DNA of 64,000 bases from positions 1-64,000 of the forward strand of contig NZ_JALPRJ010000007.1 of NCBI RefSeq assembly GCF_030464885.1, read 5' to 3'. Below are positions 26,291 through 35,258 of this stretch, one piece after another; the stretch's first letter is position 1, and the number at the start of each line of letters is the position of its first letter. Below the pieces are notes generated by a model, which saw only the letters and a program-made list of their open reading frames with translations, searched no databases and was not told the DNA's origin. This stretch comes from Caballeronia sp. SEWSISQ10-4 2. GTDB taxonomy: Bacteria > Pseudomonadota > Gammaproteobacteria > Burkholderiales > Burkholderiaceae. A program made the translations under genes and the position numbers.

Positions 26291-26509
26291 GCCGCCCTGC
26301 GTAGCGGTTCCGTGACCCACCCGGCGGTTGCGGTGTGAATCGCCTGATCGGACGAATGAGATGAATTGGCCGCGACGGGCCCCGTTCGTTCGATTCATCC
26401 GAATCCTTCTTCCTTCTCACGTCAACAAAACTATGGCCGGTCGTCCCGCAAAAGACGACCGGCCATGTTCATGCAAAAGCCTTGAGGATTGGCCCTCGAT
26501 CGCGCCGCT

Positions 26510-27091
26510 TCAGCGCAGAACCGTGGTGAACAGCAGACGTTTGAAGCCTTCTACCGGAGCCGGATTACGTTGCGCCTTTGCCAGCAAAATGGCCCCTTGC
26601 AGCGACGACACAACGAACTGCGCGAGCTCGTCACAATTCGTTTTCGGCGGCAACTCGCCCACTTCTACCGCTGCGCCGAGACAATAAGCGACGCACTTCT
26701 GCACTTCCGCGAATATCTCGACCACCCGGGTACGAAGCACCTCGCTGTGATCGCTTGCTTCGACCGCGAAGTTTCCGAACAGACAACCATTCTTGCTGTG
26801 GTTCCGCGTGATATGCGCGATGTTGGCGTCGATGTAATCCTCAAGTCGCCGTAGTGGCGCAAGCAGGTCGTTGCACAGCGTTTCACGGATTACTTCGCGG
26901 CTGTTGGCGAAATAAAGATCCATGACTTCCAGGCCGAACGCTTCCTTCGACGCAAAGTGATTCGTGAACGAGCCCTGCGGCACGCCGGCGGCCTGAACGA
27001 TGTCCCGCACGCTCGCTCCGCCGAAGCCTCGTTCGTGGACGACCTTGAGGCCTTCGGTCAGGATCTTCGTGCGATGTGATGGTCTTGGCAT
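26510..27091 (-). CDS. TetR-family transcriptional regulator
   Basis: 193 residues from the ATG at 27091. Helix-turn-helix GASVRDIVQAAGVPQGSFTNHFASKEAFG (residues 25-55), then a TetR_C-type ligand domain with two cysteines (NGCLFGN, QKCVAYCLG). It is divergent from the DUF427 gene, and the interval holds two palindromes, so it probably represses that gene and itself. Confidence 0.92.
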   Translation of the reverse strand: MPRPSHRTKILTEGLKVVHERGFGGASVRDIVQAAGVPQGSFTNHFASKEAFGLEVMDLYFANSREVIRETLCNDLLAPLRRLEDYIDANIAHITRNHSKNGCLFGNFAVEASDHSEVLRTRVVEIFAEVQKCVAYCLGAAVEVGELPPKTNCDELAQFVVSSLQGAILLAKAQRNPAPVEGFKRLLFTTVLR

Positions 27092-27102
27092 AGTGGAAAT
27101 AT

Positions 27103-27116
27103 TGTACGGTCGTACA
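27103..27116. promoter_or_regulatory. Palindrome near the tetR start
   Basis: TGTACG-GT-CGTACA, a perfect 6-bp inverted repeat 12 bases upstream of the tetR start codon. Likely TetR autoregulatory operator. Confidence 0.6.
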
Positions 27117-27189
27117 TATTGGGGGTCAAGGTTTCCGCCGGCCGGCCGGCGCGGCAACCATCGCTTGACATCGAGAGTTTAGATGACTT

Positions 27190-27209
27190 TAATACGGACA
27201 GACGTATTA
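27190..27209. promoter_or_regulatory. Palindrome in the DUF427 gene promoter
   Basis: TAATACG, a 6-base spacer, then CGTATTA: perfect 7-bp arms, about 50 bases before the DUF427 gene. The half-site shares TACG with the palindrome at 27103, so both may be bound by the divergent TetR protein. Confidence 0.55.
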
Positions 27210-27258
27210 TTTCTGGAGTCATGAAACCGTTCATCGTTGCCTCAAGGAGCACGAAGCC

Positions 27259-27642
27259 ATGCAGACCAAAACAGTCAAGATTCCTGGGCCCGATCACCCC
27301 ATCACGATCGAGCCTAACTCGGCGCGCATCACCGTTTCTATCGGCGGGCGGGTTATCGCAGACACGCGCGAGGCGCTGACGCTGCGTGAAGCGTCGTATC
27401 CCGCGGTTCACTACATTCCGCGCAAGGACGTCGACATGTCGCTGTTGCAGCGCACGGACCACGCGACCTATTGCCCATACAAAGGCGACTGTGCCTACTA
27501 CAGCATTCCGCTGGGTGGCGAACGCTCCGTGAACGCGGTGTGGACTTACGAGGACACTTATCCCGCGGTCGCGCAGATCAAGGATCATTTGGCGTTCTAT
27601 ACCGATCGCGTGGATACGTTCGACGTGCACGCAGCAGGCTGA
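27259..27642 (+). CDS. DUF427 family protein
   Basis: 127 residues. Family features: ITVSIGGRVIADTREALTLREASYPAVHYIPRKDVDMSLL, TYCPYKGDCAYYSI, AVWTYEDTYPAVAQIKDHLAFYTDRVD. It is a small beta-rich cytoplasmic protein with two conserved cysteines in CPYKGDC. Function unknown. An AAGGAG ribosome site is present. Likely repressed by the divergent TetR. Confidence 0.93.
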   Translation: MQTKTVKIPGPDHPITIEPNSARITVSIGGRVIADTREALTLREASYPAVHYIPRKDVDMSLLQRTDHATYCPYKGDCAYYSIPLGGERSVNAVWTYEDTYPAVAQIKDHLAFYTDRVDTFDVHAAG

Positions 27643-27852
27643 CACTGATACGCAGCGTTGGCCAATGAGATTGAACGCATTGGCGTCTCGGCACGCTTAC
27701 CAAAGACTGACGACTGATCAAGCCGTTTTTGCGTCGATTGCCGTTTGTGCACGCTTTCGCCATTCGACGTATTTTATCGACGACGCTGCGTCCACGAACG
27801 AAGCGTTTGCCTCGTCGTCGGGGCGCTTTTATCAACGCTGAAACGGAGCTTT

Positions 27853-29181
27853 ATGATCACGCAACGTCGCTTGCGGCTCGGCGCTTTCATGCGCCCGGCC
27901 ACTATTCACACCGGAGCCTGGCGTTACCCCGGCGCGTTCCCCGACGCGAACTTCAATTTCGCGCATCTCAAGCGTTTTGCACAGACGCTGGAGCGCGGCC
28001 GGTTCGACGCTTTCTTCATGGCAGATCATCTTGCTGTGCTCAACATGCCCACCCAGGCGTTGAGGCGAAGTCATACGGCCACGTCGTTCGAGCCGCTCAC
28101 GTTGTTGTCGGCGCTCGCGGCGGTGACCGAGCGCATCGGTCTGATCGCGACGGCATCCACTACCTTCGACGAGCCTTATCACGTCGCTCGCCGCTTTGCC
28201 TCGCTCGACCATCTGAGCGGCGGGCGCGCGGGCTGGAATCTGGTCACCACGGCCAACCCGGATGCCGCGCTCAACTTCGGTCTGGACGAACACGTGGAGC
28301 ACGGCGAGCGTTATAAGCGAGGCCGGGAGTTCTTCGACGTGGTTACCGGCCTCTGGGATAGCTGGGCAGACGACGCCTTCATTCGCGACGTTGAAAGCGG
28401 GACCTTCTTCGATCCCGCCAGGGTGCATGTGCTGAACCACAAGGGCGAGAACCTGTCGGTGCGCGGGCCGCTCAATATTGCGCGGCCGGTGCAGGGCTGG
28501 CCGGTCATCGTGCAGGCCGGGTCCTCGGAAGCGGGACGTCAGATTGCGGCCGAGACAGCGGAAGCCGTGTTCACGGCGCAGACCACATTAGCCGATGGTC
28601 AACGGTTTTACGCCGATGTCAAAGGCCGCATGGCGAAGCTCGGCCGCAATCCGGAACACCTCAAGATTTTGCCGGCGGCGTTCGTCGTGGTTGGCGACTC
28701 GCTGGACGAAGCGCGGGAAAAGCGTGCCCGTCTCGACAGCCTCGTGCATTACGACAGCGGCATCGCCTCGCTTTCCATCCTGCTTGGCCACGACGTATCC
28801 GGCTTCGATCCCGACGGTCCGCTGCCCGAAATCCCTGAAACCAACGCGAGCAAAAGTAGCCGTGAGCGCGTGATCGAATGGGCCACGCGCGGCAAGCTCA
28901 CGATCCGCCAGCTCGCGCAGCGGGTCGGCGGTTATTCGGGACTTGAAATGATCGGTACGCCCGCGATGATCGCGGACCAGATGGAGCAATGGCTCGTGGA
29001 GGAGGGGTCGGACGGCTTCAACGTGATGTTCCCCTACCTTCCGGGAGGCCTCGACGATTTCGTCAACAAGGTCGTGCCAGAATTGCAGGCAAGAGGAATC
29101 TTTCGACGTCAGTACGAGGGTGTCACTCTTCGGGAGAATCTTGGGTTGCCGAGACCGGAGAACCGGTTTTTCAAGGCTTGA
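27853..29181 (+). CDS. Flavin-dependent monooxygenase, NtaA/SnaA/DszA family
   Basis: 442 residues from the ATG at 27853 (ACGGAG nine bases upstream); a longer reading from 27745 is not supported. Luciferase-like TIM barrel with family stretches HTGAWRYPGAFPDANFNF, FDAFFMADHLAVLNMP, SFEPLTLLSALAAVTERIGLIATASTTF, HLSGGRAGWNLVTTANPDAALNFG and PVIVQAGSSEAGRQIAAETAEAVFT. It uses reduced FMN from a separate reductase to oxygenate a substrate such as an aminopolycarboxylate, sulfonate or thioether. No reductase or transporter lies beside it. A TetR gene follows. Confidence 0.92.
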   Translation: MITQRRLRLGAFMRPATIHTGAWRYPGAFPDANFNFAHLKRFAQTLERGRFDAFFMADHLAVLNMPTQALRRSHTATSFEPLTLLSALAAVTERIGLIATASTTFDEPYHVARRFASLDHLSGGRAGWNLVTTANPDAALNFGLDEHVEHGERYKRGREFFDVVTGLWDSWADDAFIRDVESGTFFDPARVHVLNHKGENLSVRGPLNIARPVQGWPVIVQAGSSEAGRQIAAETAEAVFTAQTTLADGQRFYADVKGRMAKLGRNPEHLKILPAAFVVVGDSLDEAREKRARLDSLVHYDSGIASLSILLGHDVSGFDPDGPLPEIPETNASKSSRERVIEWATRGKLTIRQLAQRVGGYSGLEMIGTPAMIADQMEQWLVEEGSDGFNVMFPYLPGGLDDFVNKVVPELQARGIFRRQYEGVTLRENLGLPRPENRFFKA

Positions 29182-29372
29182 GGAGTGAATGGCGCCTTGT
29201 GTCCGGGGCGCCATGTTGAATCAATAGGGCCTTCCTGGATGATTATTTTGTATGCCTAATTTATATTCAGATGCGGCGTCTGACCGGCCAGCGATCGGTT
29301 CACCTCGGTTCTGCATTAAGATTGATGTCCGGGGGTGCCCGTAGCCACCCCATCACAGGACAAACGCAGGTC

Positions 29373-29942
29373 ATGGGACATTCACAGGCAGAGAAGGCAG
29401 CAACGCATCAGCGGATCGTCGACGTGGCAGCGCGGCGCTTTCGGGAACTTGGACTGGACGGCATTGGTGTCGCCGATGTCATGAAGGAAGCCGGCATGAC
29501 AGTCGGCGGTTTCTATAAGCATTTTGAATCGCGCGATGAACTCGTGACCGAGGCACTCGGCGCTGCGTTCAAGAGCCTCGACGCATGGGAAGCACGTGCA
29601 GAAAACCTCGCGCAGGCGGTGCGGGATTACCTGAGCGAAGCGCATCGGGATGCGCCCGGCAAGGGCTGTGCATTGGGCGCGTTGCTCGGTGATGTCGGGC
29701 GCAGCAACGAAGCCACGCGCGACGTGTTCACGGAGCGTGTCAAACACAATCTCGCGTTCTCCGAGGGTTTGCTCGACATCAAGGATCCGGCCGAACGCCG
29801 CGCCCGCGCAATGCTGCAACTGAGCGCCTGTGTTGGAGCGATCGGGTTGGCGCGAGCGGTGTCGGACCCGGTTTTATCGAAGGAGATTCTGGATGGCGTC
29901 GCTGGGCAACTGATTCCCTTGTTGCCGGGGCCACCGGCCTGA
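29373..29942 (+). CDS. TetR-family transcriptional regulator
   Basis: 189 residues from the ATG at 29373. The helix-turn-helix RFRELGLDGIGVADVMKEAGMTVGGFYKHFESRDELV fits the AcrR/TetR subgroup with a TetR_C_LmrA-like ligand domain (GKGCALGALLGDVGRS). It follows the flavin monooxygenase gene on the same strand after 190 bases and may regulate it. No clear palindrome was seen before it. Confidence 0.9.
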   Translation: MGHSQAEKAATHQRIVDVAARRFRELGLDGIGVADVMKEAGMTVGGFYKHFESRDELVTEALGAAFKSLDAWEARAENLAQAVRDYLSEAHRDAPGKGCALGALLGDVGRSNEATRDVFTERVKHNLAFSEGLLDIKDPAERRARAMLQLSACVGAIGLARAVSDPVLSKEILDGVAGQLIPLLPGPPA

Positions 29943-30123
29943 ACATGGCGTCGACGTCAGCCGTGCCGTAGTGAGGCGCGCGTGGCGTTGGTAGAAACAA
30001 GTCTTGAAGCGATGCGGTCAATCTATTACATTCGACGCGTTGTCTGCGTATCGATGTCGGCCATCGGGCATGAGTCTGGTGGCCGGTAATCAAATGCGAA
30101 ATCGTGCTCTTTGGAGACTGTCG

Positions 30124-30360
30124 ATGAAAGTACTTAACCTGATTTGCGTATCCGCAATCCTGCTTGGCGCGTCCGGCATGGCCGCTGCCCAGAGTGGTGG
30201 CGGCAACGGCAACGGTGGCTCGGGTGGCGGCAACGCGCATGGTGCAGCAACGGCCGGTCCGACCATGGGTGGCGACAATGTATCCACGCCCGGCAGTTCA
30301 AAGGGCAAGCTCCACTTCAAGCACAAAAAGAAGCCGCCAGTAGCCGCCCCCGCGCAATGA
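30124..30360 (+). CDS. Small secreted Gly/Asn-rich protein
   Basis: 78 residues. The signal peptide MKVLNLICVSAILLGASGMAAAQ is followed by a GGGNGNGGSGGGN low-complexity region and a lysine-rich end (GKLHFKHKKKPP). The periplasmic or extracellular role is unknown. An upstream in-frame ATG at 30004 would put the signal inside the protein, so I reject it. Confidence 0.7.
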   Translation: MKVLNLICVSAILLGASGMAAAQSGGGNGNGGSGGGNAHGAATAGPTMGGDNVSTPGSSKGKLHFKHKKKPPVAAPAQ

Positions 30361-30445
30361 CGCTTGACGTTAGAATCCAGCCGTCGATTTGCCGGCTAAG
30401 TTGCGTCAGCTAAGTTACGTCGGTTAAGCGGCGGCAAACACAAAG

Positions 30446-30487
30446 AGCTGTTGCGGTTCGGTAAACCGGCCGCGACGGCTTTTTTTT
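30446..30487 (+). terminator. Intrinsic terminator
   Basis: An imperfect GC-rich stem (GTTGCGGTTCGG / CCGGCCGCGAC with mismatches) closed by AGC/GCT and followed by eight T. It ends the small secreted protein gene. Bases 30490-31030 contain no supported gene and should hold the promoter of the Hfq-like gene. Confidence 0.7.
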
Positions 30488-31036
30488 GACATTTCCACTC
30501 GTACCGATGGCGCGACGCCTGGAAATGTTCATGCGAGCTGGCCGGACGTCCCGCGGGACCTAGCTGACGCACGACTTTTCAGCAAATGCTCCGAAGTTGC
30601 ACACCCCGCGAAGCGGCGCTGGCCGGCGACAGTTTGTCCGTTTTTGATCTTGTTGAGCTTCAATCGCCGTGCGCGTGTGTTATTTCAGCGGGTTAATATC
30701 GATCATGCTGTTGCGGGTGCATTTATCGGGCTTGCGAAGATTGCGAAATCGATTTTTCAGGCAAAGTTTGAACTCCACGGAGCAGCGTTGCTCGAACGTG
30801 GGCAAACAGTGCGCGGTGCCATGATCTGGCATCATGAAAGCACGCCGGATTAGCGGAGCCCGCGTAGCTGCTTCCGTGCTATTGAACGGTAAGAAACGGT
30901 AGCATTCAGTCAGCGCAAGCCGTTGCATTGGAATTCGCCGAAGCCGGATAGCGAGCCTGCTGCTGCGCACTGTTTAATGAATCAAGATTTCGGTGGATGT
31001 CCGCCGGAACAGTCCGAAATACTAACGTCAGGTCGA

Positions 31037-31372
31037 ATGAAAATGGCTACAGAACCCCAGCAGCAAAGTCAGAGCGACGTGCTGAACGCCGCTCGCAAAG
31101 AGCGCAAGCGTGTCGCAATTTTCCTCGTGAACGGGGTACGGCTGGTTGGCCACATCGAATCGTTCGATCAGTATCTGGTCATGCTGAGCTCGGCCGCTGG
31201 CATCCAGGCGGTCTACAAGCATTCGATTTCGACCATCCAGGAAGACACCGGCAAAGCTTTCACCGCCGGAACCGCGCGTACCGGCGCGGGCGCCCCACGA
31301 GACGGAGATTCAAAGCGTCCAGTCGCAATATCCCACAAGCGGCGCTTGCCGACGAACATCGGCGGCGAGTAA
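31037..31372 (+). CDS. hfq: Hfq-family RNA chaperone, divergent paralogue
   Basis: 111 residues from the ATG at 31037 (a second ATG at 31043 is equally possible). The Sm core at 18-78 has VLNAARKERKRVAIFLVNGVRL, GHIESFDQYLVML and the Sm2 signature YKHSISTI. The first helix reads ARKER where canonical Hfq has LRKEH, and the tail is longer and basic (KRPVAISHKRRLP). The usual housekeeping hfq lies beside hflX; here no such neighbours exist. This is probably the second Hfq known from Burkholderia, which also binds sRNA. Its specificity is inferred. Confidence 0.85.
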   Translation: MKMATEPQQQSQSDVLNAARKERKRVAIFLVNGVRLVGHIESFDQYLVMLSSAAGIQAVYKHSISTIQEDTGKAFTAGTARTGAGAPRDGDSKRPVAISHKRRLPTNIGGE

Positions 31373-31635
31373 AGCCGTCTTGAATAGCGCATCGGGTAGA
31401 CGGGCGCGTGAACCACGGCTGTCGAGGGAAGAATCGGCTTTGGGGTGTGGCTGATTGGTGAAAGGCCAGGCGTAGGGCGCAATTGAAGCGGCCACTTCAA
31501 ATCCAGTTCTTTGCCCCATGGCCACCGAAATGATGGGTTAAGCGGATGGCTTAAGCGGCGCGAGCCTGGCAACTTTCCGGGCGGAAAGACCGCGGCAACC
31601 CAGCGAACGCTGACTCGTTGCGCACAAAGCACGTA

Positions 31636-31670
31636 AAAAAGGCGAAGCCCGATTCGGGCCTCGCCTTTCT
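31636..31670 (-). terminator. Intrinsic terminator of the DUF6572 gene
   Basis: GGCGAAGCCCG pairs with CGGGCCTCGCC with one mismatch. On the reverse strand it ends in six T, 63 bases after the DUF6572 stop codon. The rest of the 31373-31732 gap shows nothing else. Confidence 0.75.
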
Positions 31671-31732
31671 TGTTGGTGCGTAATATTTTCACCGTTTCGT
31701 CACAAACTTCGCGTACGGACGGTTAAACGTTG

Positions 31733-32248
31733 TCATCGTCCAGTGGACGTTTTCTTGCGTATTACCAGGACTGCGCGCCGGCCGGCGTGCACAATGTCTT
31801 CACGATGTTTCTCCTCAGGAACCGGGCGCGTGGCCAGATCGAGCGCGTTGACGACCGATTCGAGCCGCGCATCGGCGGCAACGTCCGCGCCGTCCACCTC
31901 GGCATCTGCGGCCAGCGCATGCCGCACGTCCACGGTGCGGCACCGGACATCGAAACCGACCGCGCGGATGATCGTCTCGCGCGTCTTCCAGAAGGCTTCA
32001 GCCGAACGGGTCATCGGCCGCATGGCGACGTATTCGATAATCACCGGATAACCGCGCACCTGCGGATAAGCCGTAAGCAACTGGCCGGAACGGACGTACT
32101 GCGTGTAACGATCGATCTTTTTGGTCAGCAGCGCAAAATGCGCGGCTTCCTCGTCCCAGTCGAGGTCGTCGAAAATGCCGACATACACGCGCTTGAACAA
32201 AATGTTCACGCCGACGTAATCGATTGTATCCACGTCGAGAAGAGACAT
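31733..32248 (-). CDS. DUF6572 domain protein
   Basis: 171 residues from the ATG at 32248. Residues 1-100 (MSLLDVDTIDYVGVN..., FDDLDWDEEAAHFALLTKKIDRYTQYVRSGQLLTAYP, YPVIIEYVAMRP, TIIRAVGFDVRCR) match the DUF6572 fold. The remaining 70 residues are alanine/arginine-rich and not conserved in that family. Function unknown. Soluble. Confidence 0.8.
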   Translation of the reverse strand: MSLLDVDTIDYVGVNILFKRVYVGIFDDLDWDEEAAHFALLTKKIDRYTQYVRSGQLLTAYPQVRGYPVIIEYVAMRPMTRSAEAFWKTRETIIRAVGFDVRCRTVDVRHALAADAEVDGADVAADARLESVVNALDLATRPVPEEKHREDIVHAGRRAVLVIRKKTSTGR

Positions 32249-32570
32249 GGTATTTCCCCAGCGCCCGATGCCGGGCAAAGATTGCAGGCGCGTATTGTGA
32301 TGGACTGCGTCATCCTAAATAAGTACGCGGGGCATGATTGCAACAGTGTACGACCATCAAGCTTCACATCGTCCGACACGCTTTGAAATTGATTGTTTTG
32401 GTGCACATCTTAAACCGATATCTTGAAATAGGAGGATACCTAAAAATAAGCCGGATCAATTGACAGGTCTCATCTCGAAAAACAAACTGGGTTCACGTTA
32501 TTAAATAGTTTGTGCGATTGGATCGGACGGCGCATGAGCAGACCCCTATTTGTCCGGCAGGAGCAACACA

Positions 32571-33094
32571 ATGAAATCGAAGTCAAGAAAACTCGTCAAG
32601 TCTTTCAAGTCCGCTCTTATTGCGGCCGCATCGTCGATGGTGATGACGGGCGCATTCGCTGCGGCTATCGACGGAACCACGTCGGTGCGTGTCGGCGGGA
32701 AGGTGCAGTCGGTGGATGTGGCCACGCACCAGGTCACGGTCGTCAATGCATAAGGCTCGACGGAATCGTTCCAGGTAGGCAGCAACGTGGCTAACCTCGA
32801 CCAACTGAAAGCCGGCACGAATGTGTTCGGCGTGACCCAGCGCGCGGTCAGGCTGACTGTGCTCGATTCGTCGTCGTTGGCAGCGGTCCCGTCGCCGGCC
32901 GGTGATCAGACCGTGGCCAGCGAACGCGCGTTGACCGCGAACACGGCGTGATGATGCTCAAGGACACGCAAGGCGCCGAGCTGACGGTCCAGGCAAATTC
33001 GCCAAAGGCAGCAGCCACGGTCGTCCCGGGCACGCGTGTGCTGGTCGATGTCGTCAGCGCGACTCCGCTGTCGTCAGGCCAGGCGCTCCGGTAA
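32571..33094 (+). pseudogene. Decayed secreted protein related to the one at 37010
   Basis: The start reads MKSKSRKLVKSFKSALIAAA, a signal peptide, then VGGKVQSVDVATHQVTVVNA and an in-frame TAA (32751-32753). The frame continues sensibly after the stop (FQVGSNVANLDQLKAGTNVF) until a TGA near 32950. A shift then gives MMLKDTQGAELTVQANSP...VDVVSATPL to a TAA at 33092-33094. So there is one nonsense mutation and at least one indel. The beta-strand pattern matches the intact protein at 37010-37597. Confidence 0.75.
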
Positions 33095-33281
33095 AGCAGT
33101 CGGATTCGTCCGATAGCCGCTGACCCGTCGTAACTTCATGATGCGCACTTCGTTGGTGATCCGGATCCCCGCTGGATGACGAACGGCGAATCATCCAGGT
33201 AAAACCGGCTGGTTTCAAGCTTCTCCGGAAGTGCGCTGACGCTTGCAATCAAGGTTCCTCTGCGACCAGGGGTCATCGCTC

Positions 33282-33319
33282 AAAAAATCCATTCGGCGCA
33301 AGCCGGATGGATTTTTTTT
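33282..33319. terminator. Bidirectional intrinsic terminator
   Basis: AAAAAATCCAT, CGGC, a GCAA loop, GCCG and ATGGATTTTTTTT. It marks the left edge of the pseudogene cluster. Confidence 0.85.
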
Positions 33320-33450
33320 ATGCGTCGCGCATAGCCGTCCGGTTGGCAACCGCGTTGTTTGGGGCCGCATGCGAAAACCCGGCGGCGTCCTTCGAGTTTC
33401 CCGTAGGCATCCGGCGTTTCTCTTGGCGTCGCTTACAACGGAGCCAGTCA

Positions 33451-33604
33451 ATGCGTTTCGATATACCAGACCTACGGATGTTCGCGGCCGTGGTGAAAGC
33501 TGGCAGTATCACGCAAGGCGCGACGCGCGCGAACCTTGCGCTCGGGTCTGCAAGCGGACGCATCAAGCAAATGGAGGAAGCTGTCGGCGTGCCATTGCGC
33601 GTGC
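33451..33604 (+). pseudogene. LysR-type regulator, N-terminal fragment
   Basis: MRFDIPDLRMFAAVVKAGSI and ...SGRIKQMEEAVGVPL are the first helix-turn-helix of a LysR protein. Similarity ends at about 33604, where sequence of a CitE-type lyase begins in another frame. Only about 50 of some 300 residues survive. Confidence 0.8.
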
Positions 33605-33800
33605 TTTATCCTGCTGCCAAAGATCGAATCGGCACGCGCTCTTGCCGCAGTGGAGTCGATCGCCATTGCCGGTCCACGCGTCGCTGCGCTAATGTTCGGC
33701 GCGGCCGATTACGCCTCCGATGTACGGGCTCATCCCGATGCGCTGGCGCTGCAAGTCGTGCGTTGTCGCGTGGCTGCGGGATCGACAGTGTTGTCAAAGC
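33605..33800 (+). pseudogene. CitE/HpcH-type lyase fragment
   Basis: The frame reads FILLPKIESARALAAVESIA and GPRVAALMFGAADYASDVRAHPDALAL, the glutamate-containing (KIES) and aspartate-containing metal-site stretches of the CitE/HpcH aldolase family. Both ends are missing. It joins the LysR fragment on the left and a MaoC fragment on the right. Confidence 0.75.
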
Positions 33801-33945
33801 GTGAGTCGGCGAGCAGACCGACGCAGGGCATTGTCGCGGTGGAGACTAGGGTAATTAATAAGGATGGAAAAAGAGTGATGACATTCGAAATGACATGCTG
33901 ATCTACAAACGCGGCCATTCACCGGAAGAAGCCGCTAACTACTGA
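33801..33945 (+). pseudogene. MaoC-type hydratase, C-terminal fragment
   Basis: TQGIVAVETRVINKDGKRVM then FEMTC matches the last strands of MaoC-like hydratases. A stop follows (33899-33901), but adding one base lets the frame run on as LIYKRGHSPEEAANY to the TGA at 33943-33945. Confidence 0.65.
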
Positions 33946-33973
33946 TGCAGGTATTTTCTTAGGAAGCTTAAGT

Positions 33974-34437
33974 ATGAACGTCAGAATGCAAGTTGAGAAG
34001 ATGTACCAGAGCAAGCTCACGTTGCCGGAAGATGCGGTGGCCGCATTGCGCAGCGATTCGTCGATCGCACTCGGCATGGCAATGTCGCAGCCGCGCGCGG
34101 CTCGAAGCGCTCCGTGGTGCGTGCGACGCGACGGCTGATCGTGGAAGTGAACCTGAGCATGCCGCGCGGGTTTGGCGACTCGCTGCTGCACGTGTCGGAC
34201 GTCGATGCAATCGTCGAGTCGAATCAGCCGTTACCCGAATTGAGGCCAAAAGCCTCGACCGAACACGACCGGACGATCAGCACGAGCATTGCCGAACGCG
34301 GTGTGCAATGCACTGGCGAGCCATCGGCATCTGGAAATTCATACGGAGTTGCTCACGCCCGGGCTCGTCGGGCTGATCCAGTGCGGTGTGGCCGACAACT
34401 TGCGCAAGACGCTTAATCGCGGCAAAGCGGCGTTCAA
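33974..34437 (+). pseudogene. Acetyl-CoA hydrolase/transferase-family remnant
   Basis: A natural start (MNVRMQVEKMYQSKLTLPEDAVAALRSDSS...) is followed by a deletion of roughly 90 codons. Then, in another frame, come RLIVEVNLSMPRGFGDSLLH and VSDVDAIVESNQPLPEL, and after one more shift PNAVCNALASHRHLEIHTELL and TPGLVGLIQCGVADNLRKTL. These are consecutive blocks of the 4-hydroxybutyrate/acetyl-CoA CoA-transferase family. The catalytic glutamate region is lost. Confidence 0.8.
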
Positions 34438-34596
34438 TCGCTATCACCGGAGATTGTCACGGAACATCGGGCGCTGCCGGACAATGAGATCGTGGTGTGC
34501 GGGATGAGTATCGGTTGCGCGGATCCATCGCAGCCCGAAAATGCGCTCGTCAGCAAACGGGAAGAGGTCGGCGACCTCGTACGCTTTTTGATGTGA
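34438..34596 (+). pseudogene. Nitroreductase, C-terminal fragment
   Basis: The frame reads SLSPEIVTEHRALPDNEIVV, CGMSIGCADPSQPEN and LVSKREEVGDLVRFLM to a TGA at 34594-34596. This is the FMN-side C-terminal end of an NfnB-like nitroreductase. It is fused directly to the CoA-transferase remnant. Confidence 0.75.
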
Positions 34597-34890
34597 CCAA
34601 AACGGTGCATCGGCGGGTAATCGTGCAGCGGACTACCGGTCTGGCCCGCGCCCCGACTTGATCCACACCGCAAAAATGACGGTTTACTGCTTTAGATCTG
34701 ACGGATGTACTACACGTTTTTTCAAAGAGTTGGTTAAGATACCCACGCGTGCCCGTTGGCTCACAAACAAGGTCTTAGGCGCGGGACCTTCTGGCACGTA
34801 ACGAAGCATGCAGGTCCAGCACGACAAACGCGGCGGACGCCAAGGGCGCTGCCGCTCCAAAAAGAACCGCTTTTCGTGGAGAATCTCGTT

Positions 34891-35196
34891 ATGTACCGTA
34901 TCCGCATGGCTGCAATGGCTCTTGTCGTATCAGTCTCGATCGCCGGGCTCACTGTCCCTGTCGCGATGGCGCAAACCGCCGCTTCCGACACGGGTGCTTC
35001 CGCAACGAAGCAGGAGCAGAAGGCGCAACGCAAGGCCGCCCGCAAGGCTGCCCGCGCCAAGAAGAACGCCGAACTGAAGGATCTGGAAAAGAACGGCTAC
35101 CAGCCGGGCGGCGACCAGACCAACTATCCGCAAAATATTCAGAATGCGGAGAAGAAGTCGGCGGCAGCTAAAGCGAAGGCGGCTTCCGCGCCCTGA
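34891..35196 (+). CDS. DUF4148 family secreted protein
   Basis: 101 residues from the ATG at 34891 (GGAGAATCTCGTT upstream). The signal peptide ends at AMAQTA. A Lys/Arg/Ala-rich helix (KQEQKAQRKAARKAARAKKN) leads to the family core ELKDLEKNGYQPGGDQTNYP and NIQNAEKK. It is a paralogue of 19789-20070 that shares the GY.P.GDQT.YP..IQ.AE pattern. Function unknown. Confidence 0.9.
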   Translation: MYRIRMAAMALVVSVSIAGLTVPVAMAQTAASDTGASATKQEQKAQRKAARKAARAKKNAELKDLEKNGYQPGGDQTNYPQNIQNAEKKSAAAKAKAASAP

Positions 35197-35228
35197 ACGA
35201 GGACTCTGAACGTAGTCTGATCGCATGA

Positions 35229-35258
35229 AAATAACCCGCTGAAAGCGGGTTATTTTTT
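35229..35258 (+). terminator. Intrinsic terminator
   Basis: AAATAACCCGCT, a GAA loop, then AGCGGGTTATTT and more T. It ends the DUF4148 gene. Confidence 0.92.
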
